A stretch of DNA of 12,984 bases from an uncultured Clostridium sp. (GTDB lineage: Bacteria > Bacillota > Clostridia > TANB77 > CAG-508): NCBI GenBank assembly GCA_947428535.1, contig CANEMG010000004.1, forward strand, positions 1-12,984. The letters are read 5' to 3'. The notes under the pieces are model-generated. The model was not told where the DNA came from and did not search any database. It saw only the letters and a list, made by a program, of their open reading frames with translations. Position 1 is the stretch's first letter. Every line of letters starts with the position of its first letter. Both the position numbers and the translations under genes were made by a program. Positions 1 through 6,148 of this stretch are shown here, piece after piece.

Positions 1-695
1 CACAAAGGTATTAAAACTTCTTGTTGCATCTTTTCAAATAATTTAGGATCTATACCTGTTAAATATCTTTTTGGAAAAACCTTCATTATTTCTTTTTTTC
101 TATATGGATATTCTTTTATAAGAAATGCCATTCTTTTAATTGCAGTTTTTATATAATTAGACTGTGTGGTTTTTTGTATATGGTATCTTTCTATTGCATC
201 TTTTCTATATACTTCCGACTTTTCCCAAGGTATTGTCCAAGTTTCGTGTTCTGCTTCACCTTTACAACAACTTCCACAATCAAATCCTGGCCCTACATAT
301 CCTATTTTTATATCTTTTCCATTTTCAAATATTAATAAAAAACCACCTTTAGTATATATTCTTTCATTTGTATTAGGTTCCAATTCTAAACAAATAAAAT
401 AGGGATTATCTACTTTTTCTCTATTTTCAATTATATAATCAGCTATGTCTTCTTTTTTTCTAGTAGCTCCATGAATATTAGGCATATCTGTGCCAACTCT
501 TGTATCTGTTCTACAAGTCACTATTTCTGGAAATTTATCTTTTATTTCATTCCATTCTTCTAAAGTATTTACAATATAGCATTGTCTATTTGCATCAAGA
601 TGTGGTAAATATTTTCTTATTAATTTTATTCCTTTAGATTTTTTTAAATTATCAACAGAAGAATTATCTTTTGTATTATACATATTTAAAATCAT
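1..695 (-). CDS. Unrecognised protein, last gene of the pyrC operon in view (C-terminus cut by window edge)
   Basis: An open frame of 231 codons starts at ATG 693-695 and runs off the left edge without a stop. An AGGAG at 702-706 sits 6 nt before the ATG. It begins 19 nt after the pyrF stop on the same strand, so it is very likely cotranscribed with pyrC, the MazG-like gene and pyrF. I do not recognise the family. Visible features are a possible conserved stretch VTCRTDT (about 59-65) followed by MPNIHGATRK (71-80), a glycine/cysteine motif GPGFDCGSCCKG (135-146) that could bind metal or be redox active, and a basic, aromatic-rich C-terminal part. No signal peptide or membrane segment is seen. 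Codon use matches the neighbouring native genes and there is no in-frame TAG. The operon context suggests a link to nucleotide metabolism, but that is inference only. Confidence 0.8.
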   Translation of the reverse strand, partial: MILNMYNTKDNSSVDNLKKSKGIKLIRKYLPHLDANRQCYIVNTLEEWNEIKDKFPEIVTCRTDTRVGTDMPNIHGATRKKEDIADYIIENREKVDNPYFICLELEPNTNERIYTKGGFLLIFENGKDIKIGYVGPGFDCGSCCKGEAEHETWTIPWEKSEVYRKDAIERYHIQKTTQSNYIKTAIKRMAFLIKEYPYRKKEIMKVFPKRYLTGIDPKLFEKMQQEVLIPL

Positions 696-714
696 ATAAT
701 TCTCCTCTTATTAT

Positions 715-1638
715 TTATTTTATTACTGAATTTAATTCATCTCTCATCCTAATTGCTTCTGCTCTTGTAGCTTTAGCATATTCTTCATCTGAATAAGTAT
801 CTTTCCATCTGTCAGATTTATAAGCACACATTAGACTTCTTGATGCATTTACTATTCCACCCAATCCATCTTTAAATCCTAACGCTATATCTTCTGCTTT
901 TCCACCTTGAGCTCCATATCCTGGTATTAAGAAATAAGATTTTGGCATAATTTCTCTTAAATTTTTTAGTTGAATTGGATAAGTTGCTCCTACTACTGAA
1001 GCTACTGAACTGTATCCATATTCTCCAACTAATTCTTCGCCCCATGTATTTACAAGCTCAGCCACTTTCTCATATACAGTTTTGCCATCTTCTAATTTTA
1101 AATCTTGTAATTCTCCTGATGATTTATTTGAAGTTTTTACTAAAATAAAAATTCCTTTATTGTATTTTCTACAATCTTCTATAAATGGTTTTACTCCATC
1201 TATTCCTAAATAAGGATTTATTGTTACCCAGTCTATATCATAAAAGCTTTCTAATTTTTCTCCAACTAATGTTTCACCTAAATATGCACTTGAATATCCT
1301 GCTGCTGTTGTTCCTATATCTCCTCTTTTCATATCTGCAATAACTATCATTCCTTTTTCTTTTGCATATTTACAAGTTTCCTTGAAACATTTCATTCCTT
1401 CTATTCCAAACATTTCATAAAATGCTAATTGTGGTTTTACTGCTGGAACTATATCATATGTATTATCAATTAAAGCTTTGTTATACTCTAAAATTCCCTC
1501 ACATACACTTTTAACATCTGTTCCATATTTCTTTTTTATACATTCTGGCAACATTTCATATCTTGGATCTAATCCCATAACAGTTGGATTATCTTTTTCT
1601 TTTATTTTATCTATTAAAATATCTATTGCGTTTTTCAT
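715..1638 (-). CDS. pyrF: Orotidine 5'-phosphate decarboxylase (long, type 2 form)
   Basis: Decarboxylates OMP to UMP, the last step of de novo UMP synthesis, in the cytoplasm. The 307 residues fit the longer bacterial OMPDC subfamily (about 270-310) rather than the ~240-residue short form. GLDPR (22-26), KPQLAFYE (68-75), the catalytic signature DMKRGDIGTT (102-111, with Asp102, Lys104 and Asp107), IPGYGAQGG (238-246) and the phosphate-binding NASRSLM (264-270) are all present, so the enzyme looks intact. The start ATG has a GGAGG at 1646-1650 with 7-nt spacing, and that site lies inside the end of the upstream MazG-like gene; only 2 nt separate the two genes, which implies translational coupling. 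Stop is TAA. It is the third gene of the operon driven from the promoter at 3242-3270. Confidence 0.96.
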   Translation of the reverse strand: MKNAIDILIDKIKEKDNPTVMGLDPRYEMLPECIKKKYGTDVKSVCEGILEYNKALIDNTYDIVPAVKPQLAFYEMFGIEGMKCFKETCKYAKEKGMIVIADMKRGDIGTTAAGYSSAYLGETLVGEKLESFYDIDWVTINPYLGIDGVKPFIEDCRKYNKGIFILVKTSNKSSGELQDLKLEDGKTVYEKVAELVNTWGEELVGEYGYSSVASVVGATYPIQLKNLREIMPKSYFLIPGYGAQGGKAEDIALGFKDGLGGIVNASRSLMCAYKSDRWKDTYSDEEYAKATRAEAIRMRDELNSVIK

Positions 1639-1640
1639 TT

Positions 1641-1952
1641 TTATTCCTCCACATTTTTTAAATAAATCCTTCTAGAAAAAGCACCTCTATTTATTTTTTT
1701 ATTTGTTCTTATTTTTTCTACCTCTTCTTTAGAAACTTTTTTATAATCTAATATAGCATAAATTACTTCTAAAACATCTGCAATTTCTTCTATATTATCA
1801 TCTTTTATATATTCATTTACTTCTTCTACAAGTTTTCTATCAAGTTCCTTTTTATACCTTTCTTCATCTAATATCTCAGTGATTACATTTTTATTATTTT
1901 GTCTTATTATTTCTGGAATCTTATCTCTTACTAATTTATTGTATTTTTTCAT
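1641..1952 (-). CDS. MazG-like nucleoside triphosphate / phosphoribosyl-ATP type pyrophosphohydrolase
   Basis: A 103-residue all-alpha protein. It starts with the family-typical KLVRDKIPEII (6-16), then has LVEEVNEY (41-48) and EEIADVLEV (55-63), which supply the ExxE...ExxD pattern (Glu44, Glu47, Glu56, Asp59) used to bind Mg2+ in MazG/PRA-PH/dUTPase-type pyrophosphatases. RGAFSRRIYL (91-100) closes the protein and is typical of the small uncharacterised subgroup beginning KLVRDKI. The expected activity is hydrolysis of a nucleoside triphosphate to the monophosphate plus PPi; the substrate cannot be read from the sequence. The ATG at 1950-1952 lies inside pyrC (17-bp overlap) and its GGAAG ribosome binding site is also inside pyrC. 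Its position between pyrC and pyrF suggests a pyrimidine or modified nucleotide substrate, which is inference. Confidence 0.88.
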   Translation of the reverse strand: MKKYNKLVRDKIPEIIRQNNKNVITEILDEERYKKELDRKLVEEVNEYIKDDNIEEIADVLEVIYAILDYKKVSKEEVEKIRTNKKINRGAFSRRIYLKNVEE

Positions 1953-3213
1953 ATACTACTCTTCCTGATACTAATGTATATTTAACTTTTCCTTTTAAAG
2001 TTTTGTTTATCCAAGGTGTATTTTTAGATTTTGACACTATATTTTCTTTTAAATATACATATTCTTCATTTGGATTAAATATTGTTAAATCTGCTACTTT
2101 TCCTTCTGCAATTTCTCCTCTATCTATTCCTAATAATTTTGATGGATTATATGACATAACTCTTACCATATCTAAATAAGAAATATGACCTGGTTCTACT
2201 AAATTTGTTATTGTTGCTCCTAATGCTGTTTCGAATCCTATAATTCCATTTGGTGCTTTAGCTAGTCCTTTCGCTTTTTCTTCTTCTGCGTGTGGTGCAT
2301 GGTCTGTTATTATACAGTCTATTGTTCCATCTTTTATTCCTTCTATAATTGCTTTTTTATCTTTTTCTTCTCTTAATGGAGGATTCATTTTTGCATTTAC
2401 ATCTGATTTTAAAACTTCTTCTACTGTAAAACTATAATAATGTGGACAAGTTTCGCAAGTTACTTTTACTCCTCTTTGTTTAGCACTTCTTATCATATCA
2501 ACTGATGTTTTTGTACTTATATGACATATATGTGTATGTAAACTATTAGTTTCAGCTATAACTATATCTCTTGAAGCCATTATTTCTTCTGCTTCTGGTA
2601 ATACACCACCAACTCCTAATTTTTCTGCTATTTCTCCTGCATTTATAGCTCCACTTGATACTGATTTTTCTTCACAATGTTCAGATATAAAACTTCCTAA
2701 CTTATTTGCTTCTATCATTGCTTTTCTAATCATTGCCGCATTTTCTACAGGCATTCCATCATCTGAAAATGCAATAGCTCCTGCTTCTAGTTGAGTTTTA
2801 AAATCTACTAACTCTTCTCCTTTTTCTCCTTTAGTTACACTTGAAAATGGAAGTACATTACATAAATTAACTCTTTTTGCTTCTGTTATTATTTTTTCCA
2901 AAACAATAGCGCTATCTGGTGTTGGATTTGTATTTGGCATAGGACAAATAGTAGTAAATCCACCTGCAACAGCGCTTTTAGATCCTGTTTCTATAGTTTC
3001 TTTATGTTCTCCACCTGGCTCTCTTAAATGGCAATGCATATCAACCATTCCTGGCATAATATATAATCCAGAGCAATCAATAACTTTATCTGCTGACACT
3101 TCTATATTTTCAGCAATTTTAGAAATTTTATCATTTTCAATTAGTAAATCTAATTTTTTTTCTGTTTTACTTGCATAGTCTATTACAGTTCCGTTTTTTA
3201 ATAATGTGCTCAT
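1936..3213 (-). CDS. pyrC: Dihydroorotase, class I
   Basis: Reversibly cyclises N-carbamoyl-L-aspartate to dihydroorotate, the third step of de novo pyrimidine synthesis. The 425-residue length and motifs fit class I dihydroorotases of Gram-positive bacteria. The metal-binding HCHLR (60-64) is followed by AFSDDGMPV (148-156, whose aspartate bridges the metals in this class in place of a carboxylated lysine), SEHCE (177-181, His179), CHIS (230-233, His231), CETCPHY (253-259), MNPPLR (276-281) and TDHAPH (303-308). All expected catalytic residues are present. The start ATG has AGGGAGG at 3221-3227 with 7-nt spacing, and a TTGAAA-17-TAAAAT promoter lies just upstream, so this is the first gene of the operon pyrC, MazG-like, pyrF, unknown. 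Stop is TAA inside the next gene. Confidence 0.97.
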   Translation of the reverse strand: MSTLLKNGTVIDYASKTEKKLDLLIENDKISKIAENIEVSADKVIDCSGLYIMPGMVDMHCHLREPGGEHKETIETGSKSAVAGGFTTICPMPNTNPTPDSAIVLEKIITEAKRVNLCNVLPFSSVTKGEKGEELVDFKTQLEAGAIAFSDDGMPVENAAMIRKAMIEANKLGSFISEHCEEKSVSSGAINAGEIAEKLGVGGVLPEAEEIMASRDIVIAETNSLHTHICHISTKTSVDMIRSAKQRGVKVTCETCPHYYSFTVEEVLKSDVNAKMNPPLREEKDKKAIIEGIKDGTIDCIITDHAPHAEEEKAKGLAKAPNGIIGFETALGATITNLVEPGHISYLDMVRVMSYNPSKLLGIDRGEIAEGKVADLTIFNPNEEYVYLKENIVSKSKNTPWINKTLKGKVKYTLVSGRVVYEKIQ

Positions 3214-3241
3214 TTTATATCCTCCCTAAATAATTTTTCCC

Positions 3242-3270
3242 ATTTTATCATTTTTACTTTTATTTTTCAA
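3242..3270 (-). promoter_or_regulatory. Promoter of the pyrC operon
   Basis: Read on the minus strand, TTGAAA (3265-3270) and TAAAAT (3242-3247) are separated by exactly 17 bp. The leader to the pyrC ATG is only about 20-25 nt, so there is no room for a PyrR-type attenuator. Confidence 0.7.
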
Positions 3271-3296
3271 TACAATTTACTACAATTAATTAATAC

Positions 3297-3365
3297 TATA
3301 CTAACTAAACTTTTATATAATTGCTACTTTATTATATAAAAGTAACAATTATATATTTTAGTATA
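3297..3365. repeat. Two-tier inverted repeat between divergent promoters
   Basis: The inner stem pairs TATAATTG plus TACTTT (3316-3330) with AAAGTA plus CAATTATA (3339-3353), broken by one C/A mismatch, around an 8-nt loop. An outer stem pairs TATACTA (3297-3303) with TAGTATA (3359-3365). It lies between the -35 boxes of the pyrC operon (3265-3270) and of the 72-codon gene (3379-3384). No T-run follows on either strand, so it is not an ordinary terminator; an operator or cruciform is possible. Confidence 0.5.
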
Positions 3366-3378
3366 CAAATATCCATAT

Positions 3379-3407
3379 TTGAAATTTTATGTAAAGTATG
3401 GTATAAT
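3379..3407 (+). promoter_or_regulatory. Promoter of the 72-codon gene
   Basis: TTGAAA (3379-3384), 17-bp spacer, TATAAT (3402-3407). The leader of about 50 nt contains a small hairpin, GGTC (3422-3425) / GACC (3429-3432), before the AAAGGAG (3452-3458). Confidence 0.75.
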
Positions 3408-3465
3408 TTAAATGAATTAAAGGTCTTTGACCATTACTTGAAAGAAACATGAAAGGAGTTTTACT

Positions 3466-3684
3466 ATGTTTGAGAGATTTAATGCATTAAAAGAACTTAA
3501 AACTGCCAATAATGGATCAGAGTCATCTTTTGACTCAAAACGAAACACTTATGTGCTTCGGGTGCTGGTAAGCAGTCTTGGGGAAGTAAATATTCCCGAT
3601 GGCTACATCATTTACAGCGGAGAGGTTTACACAGAGGATTTAGAAACCAAAATCTGTTGTATAGAACTTTCTCCTCTGCGCTAG
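3466..3684 (+). CDS. Small orphan protein, foreign composition (72 aa)
   Basis: I do not recognise this protein. The ATG has AAAGGAG with 7-nt spacing and a consensus promoter upstream, and a strong terminator follows, so it is very probably expressed. GC is about 39% by hand count, and codons such as CGG, CTG, GGG, CCC, AGC and TAC are common here and rare in the neighbours, which suggests recent acquisition. The sequence is soluble, mildly acidic, probably mostly beta strand after residue 28 (NTYVLRVLVSSLGE, then YIIYSGEVYTEDLE), with a Cys pair at 64-65 and no membrane segment. The stop is TAG, unlike the native TAA. Beyond the TAG the frame stays open for 12 more codons to a TAA at 3718-3720, directly at the base of the terminator hairpin. 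If UAG is read as sense in this organism the protein would be about 85 residues. Confidence 0.7.
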   Translation: MFERFNALKELKTANNGSESSFDSKRNTYVLRVLVSSLGEVNIPDGYIIYSGEVYTEDLETKICCIELSPLR

Positions 3685-3718
3685 ATACTGTTCGAACTTG
3701 AATCCAGCATAAAAAACT

Positions 3719-3763
3719 AAAAAGATATGGCGGGAGCAATTTTAGCCCGCTATGTCTTTTTTT
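3719..3763 (+). terminator. Intrinsic terminator after the 72-codon gene
   Basis: AAAAAGATATGGCGGG (3719-3734) pairs with CCCGCTATGTCTTTTT (3746-3761) over 16 positions with two G-U pairs and an 11-nt loop. A run of seven T (3757-3763) forms the tail. Confidence 0.85.
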
Positions 3764-3765
3764 AA

Positions 3766-3794
3766 TTGACTTTTTATTTTTTTTACTATATTAT
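3766..3794 (+). promoter_or_regulatory. Promoter of the pyrE-like gene
   Basis: TTGACT (3766-3771), 17-bp spacer, TATTAT (3789-3794). It begins 3 nt after the preceding terminator, so the pyrE-like gene is its own transcription unit. Confidence 0.65.
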
Positions 3795-3829
3795 ATAAAC
3801 AAATTTATAGAAAAAATCGGAGGTAAATT

Positions 3830-4699
3830 ATGAAAGATTTAATGTCTTTATTATTTGAAACAACTGCATTTAAAGTAGCACCTGAAAACAATCCTTTTTG
3901 GTACACATCAGGAAAAATTGGCCCCTACTTTATAAATGCAGATTATCTTTTTGGAAGTGAAGAAGATTCAAAAAACTTATTATCTTTTATTGATAATGAA
4001 CTTGCAAATGAAGATAAAAAAAATATACCATCACACATTTTCTCAAAAACATTTCTTCACTACAATAAAAGTTCTATTTATAAATATGTTATAGATTCTA
4101 TGGTAGAATATATAAAAGAAAATATAGATGTTGATGAAATTGATTACATATCTGGTGGTGAAAGAAGAGATTGGTATTTCTCTAATATAATAGCTTATTT
4201 CTTAGGTAAACCTCATGTTACAATATATAAAGATTTATCAACTGTTGTTAGTAATAGTGATTTTTCTGAAAATGATTATGCTACATCTATACAAAATAAA
4301 AAGTTCTTACATATCGCAGATCTTTTAAATAAAGCTTCTAGCTTTACTAGAGCTTGGATTCCAGCAATTAAAAACTTAGGTTCTGACATTATTTGGAGCA
4401 TATTCGCAGTTGATAGAATGGAAGGTGGAACACAAGTTTTAAGCAATAATGGTGTAAAAGTTTTATCTTTACTACAAATTGATGATGCTTTATTTGAAAA
4501 AGCTTTAGAATTAAAAGTTATAAATCAAAAGCAATTAGAAGTATTACGAAACTTCAGAGAAGATCCAGATGGATCTATGAAACAATTCTTAATTGAACAT
4601 CCAGAATTTATTGAAAATTCTTTAAAATCTGATAATCCTAAAACTCAAAAAAGAGTTCATCTTTTATTAGATCAAAATATTTATGGATTAAATAAATAA
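3830..4699 (+). CDS. Orotate phosphoribosyltransferase-like protein with a non-canonical PRPP loop
   Basis: A 289-residue type I phosphoribosyltransferase homologue, longer than ordinary PyrE (about 190-220). FWYTSGKIGPYFIN (23-36) resembles the OPRT N-terminal F..TSG..SP.Y motif, SGGERRDWYFS (108-118) corresponds to the segment with the substrate-binding basic residues, and VDRMEGG (194-200) followed by VKVLSLLQID (209-218) matches the OPRT DR.EGG and sensor strand. The PRPP signature, normally VVDDVxTTG-like, is replaced by HIADLLNKASSFTRAW (161-176). About 70 residues after 218 form an added helical tail. Start ATG has GGAGG (3819-3823) with 6-nt spacing; stop TAA, 12 nt before the terminator. 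It lies beside the pyrC-pyrF operon but divergent. It may be the cell's OPRT, a diverged paralogue or a regulator; the canonical pyrE is not in view. Confidence 0.82.
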   Translation: MKDLMSLLFETTAFKVAPENNPFWYTSGKIGPYFINADYLFGSEEDSKNLLSFIDNELANEDKKNIPSHIFSKTFLHYNKSSIYKYVIDSMVEYIKENIDVDEIDYISGGERRDWYFSNIIAYFLGKPHVTIYKDLSTVVSNSDFSENDYATSIQNKKFLHIADLLNKASSFTRAWIPAIKNLGSDIIWSIFAVDRMEGGTQVLSNNGVKVLSLLQIDDALFEKALELKVINQKQLEVLRNFREDPDGSMKQFLIEHPEFIENSLKSDNPKTQKRVHLLLDQNIYGLNK

Positions 4700-4711
4700 T
4701 CTATTTTATAT

Positions 4712-4753
4712 AAACACAAAAAGAACTCCTTAGCTGGAGTTCTTTTTGTGTTT
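4712..4753. terminator. Bidirectional terminator between convergent genes
   Basis: AAACACAAAAAGAACTCC (4712-4729) pairs perfectly over 18 bp with 4736-4753 around a 6-nt loop. T-rich arms exist on both strands, so it can end both the pyrE-like transcript (stop 12 nt before) and the convergent 149-aa gene (stop 10 nt before). Confidence 0.9.
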
Positions 4754-4763
4754 GAAAATCAAT

Positions 4764-5213
4764 TTAATATAACCTGCCAGTCAATGGTAGAGGTGGCTCG
4801 TAAGTTATACTATCTACAAACGCCTTGGCATCCTTCAGTGTTTCCAAGGGAACTACACTACCAAGATATTCTGCCAGGACTTCTACATCATCATATTCCT
4901 TGACCGCCGTAGAAACAATTCCCATCAGGAACAGCTGTAAATTGGACTTGTTTTCATTAGTCATCTTATAAATAACTTCGACTGCACAATCTGTTTTGCA
5001 TTCTCTTACTTGTCTCTTGGTATAGTCCCAGAATTCAATGCTTAAATTCGTGCGATCTGTAAATGGACTCCGCCTGCAAAACTCCGCTGCCACCATTAAG
5101 GTATTTCTTGCTGCCCGTACCACAGGCTTGTTGTCATATTCAAGCTCTGCGCTCCAGCAATTCTCTGGTCTTGGTACGATGTTGCTTTTAGTAACTTTGA
5201 TTCTGATTCTCAT
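4764..5213 (-). CDS. Orphan protein of foreign composition (149 aa)
   Basis: I do not recognise this protein. It has a complete transcription unit: TTGAAA-17-TATAAT promoter (5331-5359), a leader of about 110 nt, GAGGAG (5221-5226) before ATG 5211-5213, TAA stop and a strong terminator. GC is close to 40% in the lines I counted, with codons such as CGG, CTG and GCC that are scarce in the neighbours. The N-terminal half is basic and beta-like (RIRIKVTK at 2-9, then SAELEYDN, SIEFWDYTKRQVREC). The C-terminal half is more helical (LQLFLMGIVSTAVKEYDD, then VLAEYLG and KDAKAFVD) and ends in a proline-rich tail PPLPLTGRLY. Four cysteines (19, 46, 72, 76) give no clear zinc pattern. No signal peptide or membrane span. 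Together with the 72-codon gene it brackets the pyrE-like gene. Confidence 0.8.
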   Translation of the reverse strand: MRIRIKVTKSNIVPRPENCWSAELEYDNKPVVRAARNTLMVAAEFCRRSPFTDRTNLSIEFWDYTKRQVRECKTDCAVEVIYKMTNENKSNLQLFLMGIVSTAVKEYDDVEVLAEYLGSVVPLETLKDAKAFVDSITYEPPLPLTGRLY

Positions 5214-5285
5214 CTCTTTTCTCCTCTCTTACATCTTATTTTTTATAATCATCATCTAAAAAACAATGTTGCCGTTTTTCAGATG

Positions 5286-5334
5286 TAATTAAAGAGATAA
5301 CTCTAACGCAAAATTTCTTTGCTATCTTTAATTA
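5286..5334. repeat. Inverted repeat overlapping the -10 box of the 149-aa gene
   Basis: TAATTAAAG (5286-5294) and CTTTAATTA (5326-5334) are a perfect 9-bp inverted repeat, weakly extended inwards by ATA/TAT. On the minus strand the arm at 5326-5334 covers part of the -10 (5331-5336) and the likely start of transcription; the other arm lies in the leader. This could be an operator or a leader stem. The rest of the gap 5214-5508 holds the promoter, the next terminator and a more GC-rich scrap at about 5370-5395 that I cannot explain. Confidence 0.45.
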
Positions 5335-5359
5335 TACTACTTTATGTAATCTTTTTCAA
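5331..5359 (-). promoter_or_regulatory. Promoter of the 149-aa gene
   Basis: On the minus strand, TTGAAA (5354-5359), 17-bp spacer, TATAAT (5331-5336). Near-consensus, followed by a leader of about 110 nt, unusually long for this window. Confidence 0.75.
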
Positions 5360-5407
5360 GTTTTGAGATCTTTCAGTCGGACAGCATCGCCTGTTTTTAT
5401 TTATACC

Positions 5408-5436
5408 AAAAAAAGAGATATGTAGTAACATATCTC
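5408..5436 (-). terminator. Terminator after the pilin-like gene
   Basis: On the minus strand GAGATATGT (5436-5428) pairs with ACATATCTC (5423-5415) over 9 bp with a 4-nt loop, followed by seven T (5414-5408). Confidence 0.8.
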
Positions 5437-5508
5437 AGTGCAAATTTTATGAACTTAATTGTTATTTTAATTTGTAATTCTTTCTAGTATTTTATATTTA
5501 TTAATTTT

Positions 5509-6030
5509 CTAAATCTGAGGATGCATAATTAATTCTCCAAGTTCTTCTTCTTCTCCATATTTATCTACAAAATAAATCATACATTTAGTATCAATTTTCT
5601 TTATTTTAAATACTTTAGTTCCATTTCCTTCTGAACCATTTTTATTAACCTCATATGAGACTATATCTCTATTTAAGTATTCTGTATTTATATAATATTC
5701 ATTTGCAACTACATTATCATTAATATCTTTTAATTCATTTATATAATTATTTTCCATAAGAAATGCCCAAACAGCTTCTTCCGTATATATTTCATTTATA
5801 TCTTTTTTATTTTCTTGAGCATATTTATAATCACCAAAGTATTTTTCTTTTATTATTAAATTTAATTTTTCAACAACTTCGTGTTTATTATATTCAGTAT
5901 CTTCTTCCTTATATTGACTTACTATTCCTTCATTTCCAAAAATTTTATTTACTGCAAATACAGCTACTGCTAAAAGTATAATTATTGTGATAATTAACCC
6001 TATTATAGAAAATCTCTTTTCTTTTCTCAT
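5509..6030 (-). CDS. Pilin-like, N-terminally membrane-anchored secreted protein
   Basis: A 173-residue protein with a short basic start (MRKEKR), a single hydrophobic helix at about 8-28 (FSIIGLIITIIILLAVAVFA in that region) and a hydrophilic, Asn/Glu/Lys-rich outer domain. This layout matches the pilin/pseudopilin-like proteins common in Clostridia, whose N-termini read like KGISLIVLVITIIV. The usual Gly at -1 of a prepilin peptidase site and the Glu at +5 are both missing, so cleavage is doubtful and it may simply stay anchored. The outer part has no motif I know. ATG has AGGAG (6038-6042) with 7-nt spacing. Its stop is TAG; the frame continues 14 more codons to TAA at 5467-5469, which lies 30 nt from the terminator instead of about 70. 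Own promoter at 6069-6097. Confidence 0.85.
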   Translation of the reverse strand: MRKEKRFSIIGLIITIIILLAVAVFAVNKIFGNEGIVSQYKEEDTEYNKHEVVEKLNLIIKEKYFGDYKYAQENKKDINEIYTEEAVWAFLMENNYINELKDINDNVVANEYYINTEYLNRDIVSYEVNKNGSEGNGTKVFKIKKIDTKCMIYFVDKYGEEEELGELIMHPQI

Positions 6031-6068
6031 AATAATTCTCCTTTTTCTTTTGCCTTTTTTACAATAAA

Positions 6069-6097
6069 ATTATATAATCTTTTTCGAAAAATTTCAA
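6069..6097 (-). promoter_or_regulatory. Promoter of the pilin-like gene
   Basis: On the minus strand, TTGAAA (6092-6097), 17-bp spacer, TATAAT (6069-6074). The leader is about 30 nt. Confidence 0.75.
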
Positions 6098-6148
6098 CAA
6101 TTTTCTTACAAATCCGTAAAAGATTTTTATAAATTTTCTTAGACTAAC

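Noticed and set aside
164..402. Plus-strand ORFs of 62 and 78 codons near the left edge
   Set aside because: They lie opposite the open frame of the native minus-strand gene, have no ribosome binding site and look like shadow translations.
5381..5398. Plus-strand terminator ACAG/CTGT with a T-run
   Set aside because: Only a 4-bp stem and no plus-strand gene upstream of it.
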